This document shows, in pieces, positions 44,398 through 53,383 of a stretch of DNA of 64,000 nucleotides. Numbering within the stretch: position 1 is the first letter of the stretch; every line of letters starts with the position of its first letter. Origin of the DNA: Ramlibacter aurantiacus (GTDB lineage Bacteria > Pseudomonadota > Gammaproteobacteria > Burkholderiales > Burkholderiaceae_C); NCBI RefSeq assembly GCF_016722895.1, contig NZ_JAEQNA010000004.1, forward strand, positions 1 through 64,000, in the 5' to 3' direction. The notes under the pieces are model-generated. The model searched no databases. It was not told where the DNA came from and was given only the letters and a program-made list of their open reading frames with translations. The position numbers were made by a program, and so were the translations under genes.

Positions 44398-45512
44398 ACG
44401 ACACCCCTGAAGACCTGCAGCAGCGCGTGACGGCCATCGGCCTGGCGCTGAAGAACGATTCCGGCATGGAGTACCGGCACGTGGGCCGCTCCGGCCTGGT
44501 GGCCTCGGCGCTGGGCGTCGGGTGCTTTCCCTTCGGCGGATTCGTCGACCAGGCCGGCACCCGCGCGGTGGTGGACCAGGCGCTGGAGCTCGGCATCAAC
44601 TATTTCGACACCGCCAACAGCTACGGCATCGGCCGCTCCGAGGAGGCGCTGGGCCTGGCCCTCGAACGCCGGCGCCACAAGGCGGTGATCGCCACCAAGT
44701 TCGGCAACCGCACCGGCGACGGCCCCAACGACACCGGCGCCTCGCGCATGGCCCTCATCGCCGCCTGCGAGGCCAGCCTCAAGCGGCTCAGGACCGACTA
44801 CATCGACCTGTACCAGCTGCATTGGCCAGACCACGACACGCCCGTCGAGGAGACGCTGCGCGCCCTGGACGACCTGGTGCGCGCGGGCAAGGTGCGCTAC
44901 ATCGGCGCCTCCAACCACTACGCCTGGGAGCTGTGCGAGGCCTGGTACATCGCCGAGATGAAGGGCCTGACCAAGTTCGTCTCGACCCAGGACCACCACA
45001 GCCTGCTGTACCGCGACATCGAAAAGCGCTTCGAGCCCTTCTGCATCAAGTACGGCATCGGCATGACGCACTACTTTCCGCTGGCCAGCGGCATGCTCTC
45101 GGGTGCGCACACCCGCGGCCACATCGCGCCCGGCACGCGACAGGCGGAGAACCCGCACACCGCCGCCTGGCAGTCGGAGCGCAACTGGAGCGTGCAGGAG
45201 AAGCTCGCGGCCTTCGCCCGCGAGCGCGGCTGGACGCTGCCGCAGATGTCGCTGGCCTGGCTGCTGCAGCGCCCGGCCACCTTCACCGTCATCGCCGGCG
45301 CCGACAAGCCCGAGCACCTGCGCGAGAACGTCAAGGCGCTGCAGGTGAAATTCACCGAGCAAGACCTGGTCGAGATCGACCGCATCACGCTGGTGGACGA
45401 GGACCGCAGCGTCGCGCCGGCCTACCGCGGCCTGCGGCCCGAGAAGATCCACGAGTTCGACACCCTGCAGCGCGCCAAAGCCACGAACACCCTCCAGACC
45501 TGGAAGCGATGA
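44394..45512 (+). CDS. Aldo/keto reductase
   Basis: This is a 372-residue TIM-barrel oxidoreductase using NADPH. Landmarks are GINYFDTANSYGIGRSEEAL with the catalytic Asp/Tyr near residue 65, KFGNRTGDGP with the catalytic-lysine region near 104, and DLYQLHWPDHDTPVEETL with the catalytic histidine. The ATG at 44394 has no ribosome site of its own and seems coupled to the small ORF before it; an internal ATG at 44466 (MEYRHVGRSGL) is the alternative. It is first in an operon with a UGSC-like protein and a Bug receptor. Confidence 0.9.
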   Translation: MNDTPEDLQQRVTAIGLALKNDSGMEYRHVGRSGLVASALGVGCFPFGGFVDQAGTRAVVDQALELGINYFDTANSYGIGRSEEALGLALERRRHKAVIATKFGNRTGDGPNDTGASRMALIAACEASLKRLRTDYIDLYQLHWPDHDTPVEETLRALDDLVRAGKVRYIGASNHYAWELCEAWYIAEMKGLTKFVSTQDHHSLLYRDIEKRFEPFCIKYGIGMTHYFPLASGMLSGAHTRGHIAPGTRQAENPHTAAWQSERNWSVQEKLAAFARERGWTLPQMSLAWLLQRPATFTVIAGADKPEHLRENVKALQVKFTEQDLVEIDRITLVDEDRSVAPAYRGLRPEKIHEFDTLQRAKATNTLQTWKR

Positions 45513-45513
45513 C

Positions 45514-47151
45514 ATGCTGACCGTCCACAACCCCGTGGGCTTTCCGCCCACCATCACGCGCAAGCAGCCGGCCCCGCGACTGGAGAGCCTGGAAGGCAAG
45601 ACCGTCTACCTGGTGGACAGCCGATTCGACGATTCGGTCGAGTTGCTGCGCCAGGTGCAGGCCTGGTTCGGCCGCCACATGCCGGGCGTGACCACGAAGC
45701 TGGTGCAGATGGCCAGCTACTACGGCAAGGACGACCCCGAGCTGTGGAGCGAGATCCGCGACCGTGGCCACGCCGCCATCATCGGCGTGGGCCACTGCAG
45801 CACCTGCGCGCCGGCCGTCTCCACCCACGCCATCACGCTGGAGACCACGTACGGCGTGCCCACGGTGGCCATCCACACCGACAAGTTCGTGCGGGTGGTG
45901 CAGTCGGTCATCCGCATGGGCGGGCTGCCGCAGGCGCCGCTGGTGTTCGTGCCGCAGCCGGTGATGGGCAAGTCCGAAGCCGAGCTGCGCGCCTATGTGG
46001 AAGGGCGCGATCCGCACAGTGGCAAGCCGGTGATGCAGGCGGTCGTCGAGGGCCTGACGCGCGGCCTGGCCGCCGAGGGCGCCGGCAGCCGGGAGCCCTA
46101 CGCGCACAGCACGCCGCGCCTGTGCGAACCGGACACCGAGGAGAACCTGCGCGAGCTGTTCGAGCGCAACCGATGGACCGACTTCCTGCCCATCGTGCTG
46201 CCCACGCCGGAACGGGTGCAGGCCATGCTGGCCGGCACCCGCCGCCGCCCCGACGAAGTGGTGGGCCGCATGCAGCCCACCGCCAACCGCGGCCTGTGGG
46301 AATACACGGTGGAGAAGGTGGCGGTGAACGCCGTGATGGCCGGTGCGAAGCCCGAGTACTTCCCGGTGATCCTGGCCCTGGCGGCCACGGGCATCAGCGC
46401 CCGTGCCAGCACCTCCAGCTCGGCCTCGGTGATGACGGTGGTCAACGGCCCCATCCGCCAGCAGATCGGCATGAACGGCGGCATCGGCGCCATGGGCCCG
46501 TACAACCATGCCAATGCCACCATCGGGCGCGCCTACGGCCTGCTGTCGCAGAACCTGCAGGGCGGGTCGGTCCCGGGCGAGACCTTCATGGGTTCGCTGG
46601 GCAACAACTACACCTACAACGGCCTCACTTTCGCCGAGAACGAGGAACGCTCGCCCTGGGAACCGCTGCACGTGCAGAAGGGTTTCGATGCCGAGGCCAG
46701 CACGGTGTCGGTGTTCCACGGCTGCCGCTCCACCACCTTCTGCCTGGGGCTGCGCAAGGAGCATTGGCGCGAGCACGTGCGCGACATGCTGCTGGGCACC
46801 GACGCCATCACCGCGCCGGTGCTGCTGCTGGACCCCATCACCGCGCGCCAGTTCATCGACCGCGGCGGCTTCGACACCAAGCAGAAACTGATCCGCTGGC
46901 TGCACGAGACCGCCGAGATGCCGGCCGCGCGCTACTGGGACCTGCAGCTGGTGCAGAACTACGTGTACACCCGCGCCACCTTCGGCGACTCGCCCAAGGC
47001 CCGCTACCTCGACGTGCCGGCCGACGCCCCGGTGCGGCTGTTCGAGGAGGCCGATATCCACGTCGTGGTCGTCGGCGGTGAATCCAACGGCTATTGGCAG
47101 ATGATGGGCGCGCGCCACAACGCCACTGTGTCGGTGGACGACTGGCGCTAG
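45514..47151 (+). CDS. UGSC-like protein, CxxC form
   Basis: This is a 545-residue protein. Residues 30-180 resemble the UGSC selenoprotein family: the family motif (GxGDUGSC) appears here as GVGHCSTC with C95 and C98, so the selenocysteine place holds a cysteine and the site is a CxxC. The remaining 350 residues (for example FPVILALAATGISARASTSS and MGSLGNNYTYNGLTFAENEE) match the C-terminal part of such proteins as I recall them. No function is established. It starts one base after the aldo-keto reductase stop. Confidence 0.65.
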   Translation: MLTVHNPVGFPPTITRKQPAPRLESLEGKTVYLVDSRFDDSVELLRQVQAWFGRHMPGVTTKLVQMASYYGKDDPELWSEIRDRGHAAIIGVGHCSTCAPAVSTHAITLETTYGVPTVAIHTDKFVRVVQSVIRMGGLPQAPLVFVPQPVMGKSEAELRAYVEGRDPHSGKPVMQAVVEGLTRGLAAEGAGSREPYAHSTPRLCEPDTEENLRELFERNRWTDFLPIVLPTPERVQAMLAGTRRRPDEVVGRMQPTANRGLWEYTVEKVAVNAVMAGAKPEYFPVILALAATGISARASTSSSASVMTVVNGPIRQQIGMNGGIGAMGPYNHANATIGRAYGLLSQNLQGGSVPGETFMGSLGNNYTYNGLTFAENEERSPWEPLHVQKGFDAEASTVSVFHGCRSTTFCLGLRKEHWREHVRDMLLGTDAITAPVLLLDPITARQFIDRGGFDTKQKLIRWLHETAEMPAARYWDLQLVQNYVYTRATFGDSPKARYLDVPADAPVRLFEEADIHVVVVGGESNGYWQMMGARHNATVSVDDWR

Positions 47152-47179
47152 ACAAGAGCTTTTCCAGGAGACAAGACCG

Positions 47180-48163
47180 ATGAACGCGAGACGACGACTG
47201 CAGGCGCTGCTGGCGCTGGCGATGCTGCCCCTGGCCGGCACCGTGGCGGCCCAGCAGGAATTCCCGATCCCGAACAAGCCGATCCGCATCGTCGTGGGCT
47301 TTCCGGCCGGCGGCGGCACCGACCTGCAGGCGCGGCTGGTGGGCCAGCACCTCTCGCAGGTGCTGAACGTGCCGGTGGTGATCGAGAACAAGCCGGGTGC
47401 CGGCACCATGCTGGCGGCCATGGAGGTGCAGAAGGCCGTGCCCGACGGCCACACGCTGCTGTACACGCCGTCCTCCACGCTGGCGATGCTGCCGCACTCG
47501 CTGGCGGCGGTGAAGTACGACACCTTCAAGGATTTCACCCCGGTCTCGCTGGGCGCGCTGGGGCCGCTGGTGCTGGTGCTGCACAAGTCGATCCCCGCCG
47601 CGAACGTGCGCGAGCTGGTGGCCTGGGCCAAGGCCAACCCCGGCAAGATCAACTACGTGTCGCAGGGCGTGGGCACCTCGGCCCACCTGTACGGCGAGAT
47701 CTTCGCCAGGCAGGCCGGCATCGACATGGTCCACGTGCCGTACAAGGGCGCCAACGATGTCGCCAAGGACTTCATCTCGGGCCGGGTGCACCTGCAGTTC
47801 GCATCGTCCTCGGCGGCGGTGGCGCTGGCCAAGACCGGCGAGGTCCGCATGATCGGCGTCGTCGCCGGCAAGCGCAGCCCGCTGTTCTCCGACTTGCCCA
47901 CCATGGGCGAGCAGGGCGTGAGCGGCGTCGACATCGAAAGCTGGGTCGGCTATTTCGGCCCCGCAGGCATGCCGCCAGCCACGGTGCGCAAGCTCAACGA
48001 CGCGATCGGCCAGGTGCTGAAGATGCCCAAGCTGCAGGAGGACTATCGCCAGGGCGGTGCCGAAGCCAAGCCTTCCACGCCGGAGGAGTTCGCTCGCATC
48101 GTGCGCGGCACCTACGACGAGTGGGCCCAGACGCTGCAGAAGATCGGCTACGCCAAGCAGTAG
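47180..48163 (+). CDS. Bug/TctC-family periplasmic solute receptor
   Basis: This is a 327-residue receptor with a signal peptide (LLALAMLPLAGTVAAQ) and family core IPNKPIRIVVGFPAGGGTDL. The substrate loop VVIENKPGAGTMLAAMEVQK follows. It closes the AKR/UGSC-like operon, with no membrane subunit nearby. The ATG at 47180 follows AGGAGA. Confidence 0.93.
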   Translation: MNARRRLQALLALAMLPLAGTVAAQQEFPIPNKPIRIVVGFPAGGGTDLQARLVGQHLSQVLNVPVVIENKPGAGTMLAAMEVQKAVPDGHTLLYTPSSTLAMLPHSLAAVKYDTFKDFTPVSLGALGPLVLVLHKSIPAANVRELVAWAKANPGKINYVSQGVGTSAHLYGEIFARQAGIDMVHVPYKGANDVAKDFISGRVHLQFASSSAAVALAKTGEVRMIGVVAGKRSPLFSDLPTMGEQGVSGVDIESWVGYFGPAGMPPATVRKLNDAIGQVLKMPKLQEDYRQGGAEAKPSTPEEFARIVRGTYDEWAQTLQKIGYAKQ

Positions 48164-48200
48164 GGCGAAGCATCGACGGTCCTCGGGGAGGCTTGCGCAG

Positions 48201-48735
48201 CCTGCACCGCGAGAGGGGCCCTTCGACGGGCTCAGGGAGAACGGGTGTTGGTTTCGCAATGACCTTCCTCCTTTCCCCGTTCGGGCTGAGCTCGTCTAAG
48301 CCTGCACCGCGAGAGGGGCCCCTTCAACGGGCTCAGGGAGAACGGGTTTGGTTTCGCAATGACCTTCCCCCTTTCCCCGTTCGGGCTGAGCTCGTCGAAG
48401 CCTGCACCGCCAGGGGGGCCCTTCGACGGGCTCAGGGAGAACGGGGTTTGGTTTCGCAATGACCTTCCCCCTTTCCCCGTTCGGGCTGAGCTCGTCGAAG
48501 CCTGCACCGCGAGAGGGGCCCTTCAACGGGCTCAGGGAGAACGGGTCTGGTTTCGCAATGACCTTCCCCCTTTCCCCGTTCGGGCTGAGCTCGTCGAAGC
48601 CTGCACCGCCAGGGGGGCCCTTCAACGGACTCAGGGAGAACGGGTCTGGTTTCGCAATGACCTTCCCCCTTTCCCGTTCGGGCTGAGCTCGTCGAAGCCT
48701 GCACCGCCCGCCGAGAGGCTCAGGGCGAACCGGGT
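48201..48735. repeat. Array of five ~99-bp tandem repeats with inverted arms plus a partial copy
   Basis: Units start at 48201, 48300, 48400, 48500, 48599 and (partial) 48697, each with GCCTGCACCG. Every unit carries one arm around CGACGGGCTCAGGGAGAACG (some copies with CAACGGGCTC) and the opposite arm CGTTCGGGCTGAGCTCGTCG about 60 bases on, so each unit can form a large hairpin. The array fills the gap between two convergent genes. Short frames across it translate the repeat and are not genes. The 20-base arm resembles palindromes found widely in bacterial genomes. Confidence 0.9.
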
Positions 48736-48748
48736 GTGGGAGGGCCCC

Positions 48749-50611
48749 TCACGCCATATGCACGTAGCTGCCCGGCGCCGGCACCGGGTGGCCGTCGACC
48801 CGGATGCCCGCCGGCGACCGCGCCGGCAGCTGGCCGCTCGAATGCCGGTGCAGCCAGTGCTCCCACGCCGGCCACCAGGACCCCGACTCGACCTGCGCAC
48901 GCTCGTACCAGCGGTGCGGCTCGATGGCCGACTGGCGCGGTCCGTGCGCCGCGTGCCGGTAGGCGGCGGCGGGGTGGGCGTCGGGCCCGTCGGGCGGGCT
49001 CACGATGCCCGCGTTGTGGCCGCCCGAGGTGAGCAGGAAGGTCGAGGACGCCCGCGCCAGGCGCAGCACCTCATACACCGACGTCCATGGCGAGACGTGG
49101 TCGCGCTCGGTCGCCAGCACGAACAGCGGCACCCGGATGTCCTCCAGCAGCACCGGCTCACCATGCACGCGATACCGGCCTTCGGCCAGGTCGTTGTGCA
49201 GGTACAGCCGGCGCAGGTATTCGCTGTGCATGCGGGCGGGCATGCGGGTGGCGTCGGCGTTCCAGGCGCGCAGCGGCGTCATGGGCGTCTGCGCCCCCAT
49301 CAGGTACTCGTGGACCAGCTTGGACCAGACCAGGTCCTTCGAGTTGATCAGCTGGAACGCGCCGGCCATCTGTCGCCCGTCGAGGTAGCCGTGCTCGGCC
49401 ATCACGTCTTCCAGGAAGGCGATCTGGCTCTCGTCGACGAACAGGCCCAGCTCGCCGGGCTCGCGGAAGTCCGTCTGCGCCGCCAGTAGCGTGAGCGACC
49501 GCAGGTCGGGCTCGCCGCGCGCACTCAGCAGCGCCGCCGCCATCGCCATCAGCGTGCCGCCCAGGCAGTAGCCCATCGCATGCACGCCGCGCCCGGGGTG
49601 CAGGTGACGCGCGGCCTTGAAGGCGTCGAGCGCGCCGAAGTGCAGGTAGTCGTCCATGCCCAGGTGGGCGTCCTCGCTGCCCGGGTTGCGCCACGACACC
49701 ATCAGCACCGTGTGCCCCTGGTCGACCAGGTACTTGACCAGCGAGCTCTCGGGCGTGAGGTCGAGGATGTAGTACTTCATGATCCACGAGGGGACGATCA
49801 GCACCACCTCGCGGTCCACCTGCTCGGTGGTCGGCTCGTACTCGATCAGCTCGATGAGGTGGTTGCGCATGACCACCTTGCCGGGCGTGATCGCCACGGC
49901 CTGCCCGGGCTGGAACGCCTCGACCCCGCGGGGCCGGCCGTTGCCCGCGACGGCCATCGCGTCGCGCAGCCAGTTCCACCAGCCGCTGACCAGGTTGGCA
50001 CCGCCCGTGGCCGCCGTGTGCCGGAGCAACTGGGGATTGGTGGCGACGAAGTTGGAGGGCGAGAGCATGTCCAGCCACTGGCGGGCGGAAAAGGCGGCGA
50101 GTTCCTCGTGGTGGCGCGAGACGCCGCGCACGCCGGTGGAGGCGGCCCCCCACCAGTGCTGCGCCTGCAGGAAACCCTGGGCCAGCGCATTGAACGGCGG
50201 CTGCCGCCATTCGGGGGCGCTGAAGCGCTTGTCGGCCGGCTGCGGCGGCACGCCGCCCTGGGCCAGCGCCGAGGCCACGAACTGGCCCCAGGCCATCGAG
50301 TCCTGCCAGGCGTGCGCAGCCAGCCCGAGCTGCTTGGACGGGCTCACCCCCAGGTGGGTCAGCCAGTCGGCATAGGCCTGCGCCAGCGATGAAGGGGAGA
50401 TGCCGTGGCACATCCGGGCGATGGCGACCTTGAGCGGCGCATCCAACGGCTCGGGCCGGTGTGCCGTGGCCTCGCGTGGAGGCGCCGCGAGTGGCGCCGA
50501 CCGATCGGGTTCGGCTGCGCTCGCGCGATCGGCCGCCGGCGGGCGGCTGGGGCTGCCGCGGGAGCCGCGGCGGGGATGTGCCGTCGTCCGGCGGTGTGGC
50601 GACACGGGCAT
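48749..50611 (-). CDS. Polyhydroxyalkanoate synthase (PhaC-like)
   Basis: This is a 620-residue PHA polymerase-type protein. The lipase-like box is GYCLGGT with the catalytic cysteine near residue 349; the triad acid is in ATERDHVSPW and the histidine in GGHNAGIV. The N-terminal 60 residues are Pro/Arg-rich and low complexity. The ATG at 50611 follows AGGGGG; an in-frame GTG 10 codons earlier is possible. No phaA, phaB or phasin gene is adjacent, so it may be a secondary synthase. Confidence 0.9.
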   Translation of the reverse strand: MPVSPHRRTTAHPRRGSRGSPSRPPAADRASAAEPDRSAPLAAPPREATAHRPEPLDAPLKVAIARMCHGISPSSLAQAYADWLTHLGVSPSKQLGLAAHAWQDSMAWGQFVASALAQGGVPPQPADKRFSAPEWRQPPFNALAQGFLQAQHWWGAASTGVRGVSRHHEELAAFSARQWLDMLSPSNFVATNPQLLRHTAATGGANLVSGWWNWLRDAMAVAGNGRPRGVEAFQPGQAVAITPGKVVMRNHLIELIEYEPTTEQVDREVVLIVPSWIMKYYILDLTPESSLVKYLVDQGHTVLMVSWRNPGSEDAHLGMDDYLHFGALDAFKAARHLHPGRGVHAMGYCLGGTLMAMAAALLSARGEPDLRSLTLLAAQTDFREPGELGLFVDESQIAFLEDVMAEHGYLDGRQMAGAFQLINSKDLVWSKLVHEYLMGAQTPMTPLRAWNADATRMPARMHSEYLRRLYLHNDLAEGRYRVHGEPVLLEDIRVPLFVLATERDHVSPWTSVYEVLRLARASSTFLLTSGGHNAGIVSPPDGPDAHPAAAYRHAAHGPRQSAIEPHRWYERAQVESGSWWPAWEHWLHRHSSGQLPARSPAGIRVDGHPVPAPGSYVHMA

Positions 50612-50811
50612 GGGACCCCCTGGGTGCGTGGGAAACCACACGATACGCCGCCTGCCGGCCGATGCGCTTGAGGCCGATCAAGAGTCCGCGGCGATAGGAG
50701 GCGTCCTACGACGCCGCACGACGGTGTCCGACTACCGAGCTCGTGCAGCCGACCTCAAACAGGGGACGCAAAGGTGTTCGACAACCCCACAAGCGCAAGG
50801 AGGTACAAGCC

Positions 50812-51399
50812 ATGATGTCCCGCTTTCTGGTTCCCTTCTCTTCCTCGCGTGCGCTCGGCGACCCCTTCAGCGAGCTGCACCGCGAGATGAACCGCCTGCT
50901 CGACGATTTCGTCGGCGGCTCGAGCCCCGGCGCGGCACAGGGCGCGATGGGCATGCCGCGCATGGATGTGCGTGAAAGCGAACAGGAAATCAGCGTCTGC
51001 GCCGAGCTGCCCGGCGTGCGGCCCGCAGACGTGGACCTGCGGATCGAAGGCAACGTGATCACCATCCGCGGCGAGAAGAAGAACGAGGCCACCGATCGCA
51101 AGGAGGACTACCACGTGATGGAGCGCAGCTGGGGCCGCTTCCAGCGGTCACTGCAGTTGCCGTTCGCGCCCGACCCGGACCAGGTCCGGGCGGACTTCGA
51201 GCACGGCGTGCTGACCATCCGGGTGCCCAAGCAGCCGCAGCAGGACCGCAGCCGCCGCATCGACATCCAGGGCGCCGACAAAGCCCAGCGGCACGAAGAC
51301 GCCAAGGTGCTGGACGCCCCATCGGGCCGGGGCGACGCCCAGCCATCGGGCGGCGCCGGCGCGCAAGACACGTCGCAGGCCACCCCTAGGCACCACTGA
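50812..51399 (+). CDS. Hsp20/alpha-crystallin family small heat shock protein
   Basis: This is a 195-residue chaperone that holds unfolded proteins. The alpha-crystallin domain spans about residues 45-145 (PRMDVRESEQEISVCAELPG to FEHGVLTIRVPKQ), and an IDI segment replaces the usual IxI tail. The last 40 residues are polar and low complexity. The ATG at 50812 follows a perfect AAGGAGG. No clear sigma32 promoter was found in the 200 bases upstream, though PHA granule-associated Hsp20 proteins are known and the PHA synthase is divergent. Confidence 0.93.
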   Translation: MMSRFLVPFSSSRALGDPFSELHREMNRLLDDFVGGSSPGAAQGAMGMPRMDVRESEQEISVCAELPGVRPADVDLRIEGNVITIRGEKKNEATDRKEDYHVMERSWGRFQRSLQLPFAPDPDQVRADFEHGVLTIRVPKQPQQDRSRRIDIQGADKAQRHEDAKVLDAPSGRGDAQPSGGAGAQDTSQATPRHH

Positions 51400-51462
51400 C
51401 ATAAGCAAAACGCATAGCTCGGCGCACCGATCGGCTCGCCGTGGCCATGCGTGACTGCCACC

Positions 51463-52581
51463 ATGGCGGGTTCGATCACGAAAGGACGACCCGCCTTGCT
51501 GCCCGGATCACCCCCGCCCCTGTCCAACGACGCCGCCTTCCGCGGCGGACGCGTCGCGGTGTGCGGCTCGCTCGCCCACCTCGACCCACTGCTGGACGGC
51601 CTGTGCGAAGCCCTGCGGGACGCCGGCCATGCTTTCGACCGGCTGCCCTCCCACCATGAATTGCTGGCCCAGCCGGCGCTGCTGGCGGCCTGCGACGTGA
51701 TCGCCGGCTTCGGCAACATGCCCATCAGCGCGCAGGTCATGGACCGCGCACCCCGCCTGCGCGGCGTGGTCTCCTGCGTGTCGGGCACCGACGGCTTCGA
51801 TCTGGACGCGGCGAGCGCCCGCGCCATCATCGTCGCCCACGCCCCCACCGAAGAGAACGCCCGCAGCATGGCCGAGGCCGCCACGCTGCTGCTGCTGCAA
51901 CTGCTATACGACCTGGACGGCACGCGCGACAACCTGCGCCACGACCGGCCCAGGCCCAACCCGGTTCGCGCCCGCATGCTGAACGGCAAGACGGTCGGCC
52001 TGGTCGGCTGGGGCCGCATCGCCCAGATCGTGGCCTCGCTGCTGCAGCCTTGGGGCGTGGAGTTGCTGGTGTCCAGCCGGCGCGGCACCGGTGTCGATGT
52101 GCCGGCCCACGCACGCGCGGTGGAGCTCGACACACTGCTCGAGCGCAGCGACGCCGTGTGCGTGCTGGCCGGTGCCGAGGCGAACGCGCCGCCGCTGGTG
52201 GACCGCGCCGGCCTGGCGCGCATGAAGTCCGACGCCTTCCTGATCAACCTCTCGCGCGGCTCCAACGTCGATGAGCCTGCCCTGGTCGAGGCCCTGCGCG
52301 AGCGCCGCATCGCGGGCGCCGCGCTCGACGTGTTCGCCACCGAGCCGCTGCCCCTCGATTCACCGCTGCGCCAGCTGCCCCACGTGATCCTCACGCCGCA
52401 CCATGTCGGCCACACCCGCGAAGGCGACGCCTCGCTGTTGCCGGCCCTCGTGGAGAATGTGCTCGCGCTGCTGCGCGGGCAGGTGCCGCCGATGGTGCGC
52501 AACCGCGCCGCCGTCGATGCCTGGCAGGCCCGTTGGGGCCGCCAGGCACTGGTGCCCGCCACAACCGGAGCTTCCCGATGA
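51463..52581 (+). CDS. NAD-dependent 2-hydroxyacid dehydrogenase
   Basis: This is a 372-residue dehydrogenase. The NAD loop is VGLVGWGRIAQIVASLLQ near residue 170, then NLSRGSNVDEPALVEAL with the catalytic arginine, a DVFATEPLP acid and TPHHVGHT with the histidine. The start is uncertain: ATG 51463, GTG 51451 or a TTG further in are all open. It overlaps the aldolase start by four bases (ATGA), which indicates coupling in a three-gene cassette with an aldolase and a Bug receptor. Confidence 0.88.
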   Translation: MAGSITKGRPALLPGSPPPLSNDAAFRGGRVAVCGSLAHLDPLLDGLCEALRDAGHAFDRLPSHHELLAQPALLAACDVIAGFGNMPISAQVMDRAPRLRGVVSCVSGTDGFDLDAASARAIIVAHAPTEENARSMAEAATLLLLQLLYDLDGTRDNLRHDRPRPNPVRARMLNGKTVGLVGWGRIAQIVASLLQPWGVELLVSSRRGTGVDVPAHARAVELDTLLERSDAVCVLAGAEANAPPLVDRAGLARMKSDAFLINLSRGSNVDEPALVEALRERRIAGAALDVFATEPLPLDSPLRQLPHVILTPHHVGHTREGDASLLPALVENVLALLRGQVPPMVRNRAAVDAWQARWGRQALVPATTGASR

Positions 52582-53348
52582 ACGACCTGTCCCTGTCCAC
52601 CGCCCGCCCGGCCGGCATCTCCGATGCCGAGTGGGCCGCCCGCGTCGACCTCGCCGTCGCCTACCGCGCCGCCGCGCATTTCGGCTGGAACGACACCATC
52701 TACAACCACTTCACCTGCCGCGTGCCGGGCGAGCCCGAGCGCTTCCTGGTCAAGCGGCACGGCGACATGTTCGACGAGGTCACCGCCTCCAGCCTGGTCA
52801 AGGTGGACATGCAGGGCCGGGCCCTCTCGTTCGACGACGACGTCAACCCGGCGGCCTTCGCCATCCACACCGCCATCCTCGGCTCGCGCCCCGACGTGCA
52901 GTGCACGCTGCACCTGCACACGCCGGCGGGCATCGCGCTGTCGGCGCGGCCCGAAGGCTTCCTGTTCCTGAACCAGGAGGCGGCGTTCTTCCACGACCGC
53001 ATCTCCTACTACAGCTTCACCGGCATCGAGGAGCGTCCCGACGAGGTGAAGGCCCTGGCCGATGCGCTGGCGCCGCACCACCACACGCTGATCCTGCGCA
53101 ACCACGGCGTGGCCGTGGCCGGACCCTCGGTGCAGAGTGCCTTCATCCGCATGCAGTACCTGCTGATGTGCGGCGAGGCGCAGCTGCTGGCCACCGCGCC
53201 GTCGACTCCGCCGCAACAGCTCGACCCCGCCCTGTGCGCCTACACCCGGGACCAGTTCGAGGCCCAGGAACGCCACACCGCCTTCCAGCCCGAGTTGCGG
53301 GCGCTCAAGCGCCTGATGGACCGCCACCTTCCCGGCTATGCCGATTGA
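52578..53348 (+). CDS. Class II aldolase/adducin-family protein
   Basis: This is a 256-residue protein. Zinc-ligand histidines appear in CTLHLHTPAGIAL and in ILRNHGVAVAG, the fuculose-aldolase pattern, and the N-terminal GWNDTIYNHFTCRV matches the phosphate-binding part. It cleaves or decarboxylates a small sugar or ketoacid; the substrate is unknown. The ATG at 52578 overlaps the stop of the preceding dehydrogenase gene. Confidence 0.9.
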   Translation: MNDLSLSTARPAGISDAEWAARVDLAVAYRAAAHFGWNDTIYNHFTCRVPGEPERFLVKRHGDMFDEVTASSLVKVDMQGRALSFDDDVNPAAFAIHTAILGSRPDVQCTLHLHTPAGIALSARPEGFLFLNQEAAFFHDRISYYSFTGIEERPDEVKALADALAPHHHTLILRNHGVAVAGPSVQSAFIRMQYLLMCGEAQLLATAPSTPPQQLDPALCAYTRDQFEAQERHTAFQPELRALKRLMDRHLPGYAD

Positions 53349-53383
53349 CCCCACGACGACCCTCGACCCTTAGGAGAACAACG

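Noticed and set aside
48232-48704. Short proteins with repeated SPFGLSSSKPAP-like text
   Set aside because: They are translations of the tandem repeat and have no start site or homology.
48201-48735. CRISPR array
   Set aside because: The units are about 99 bp, nearly identical throughout, and lack unique spacers or adjacent cas genes.
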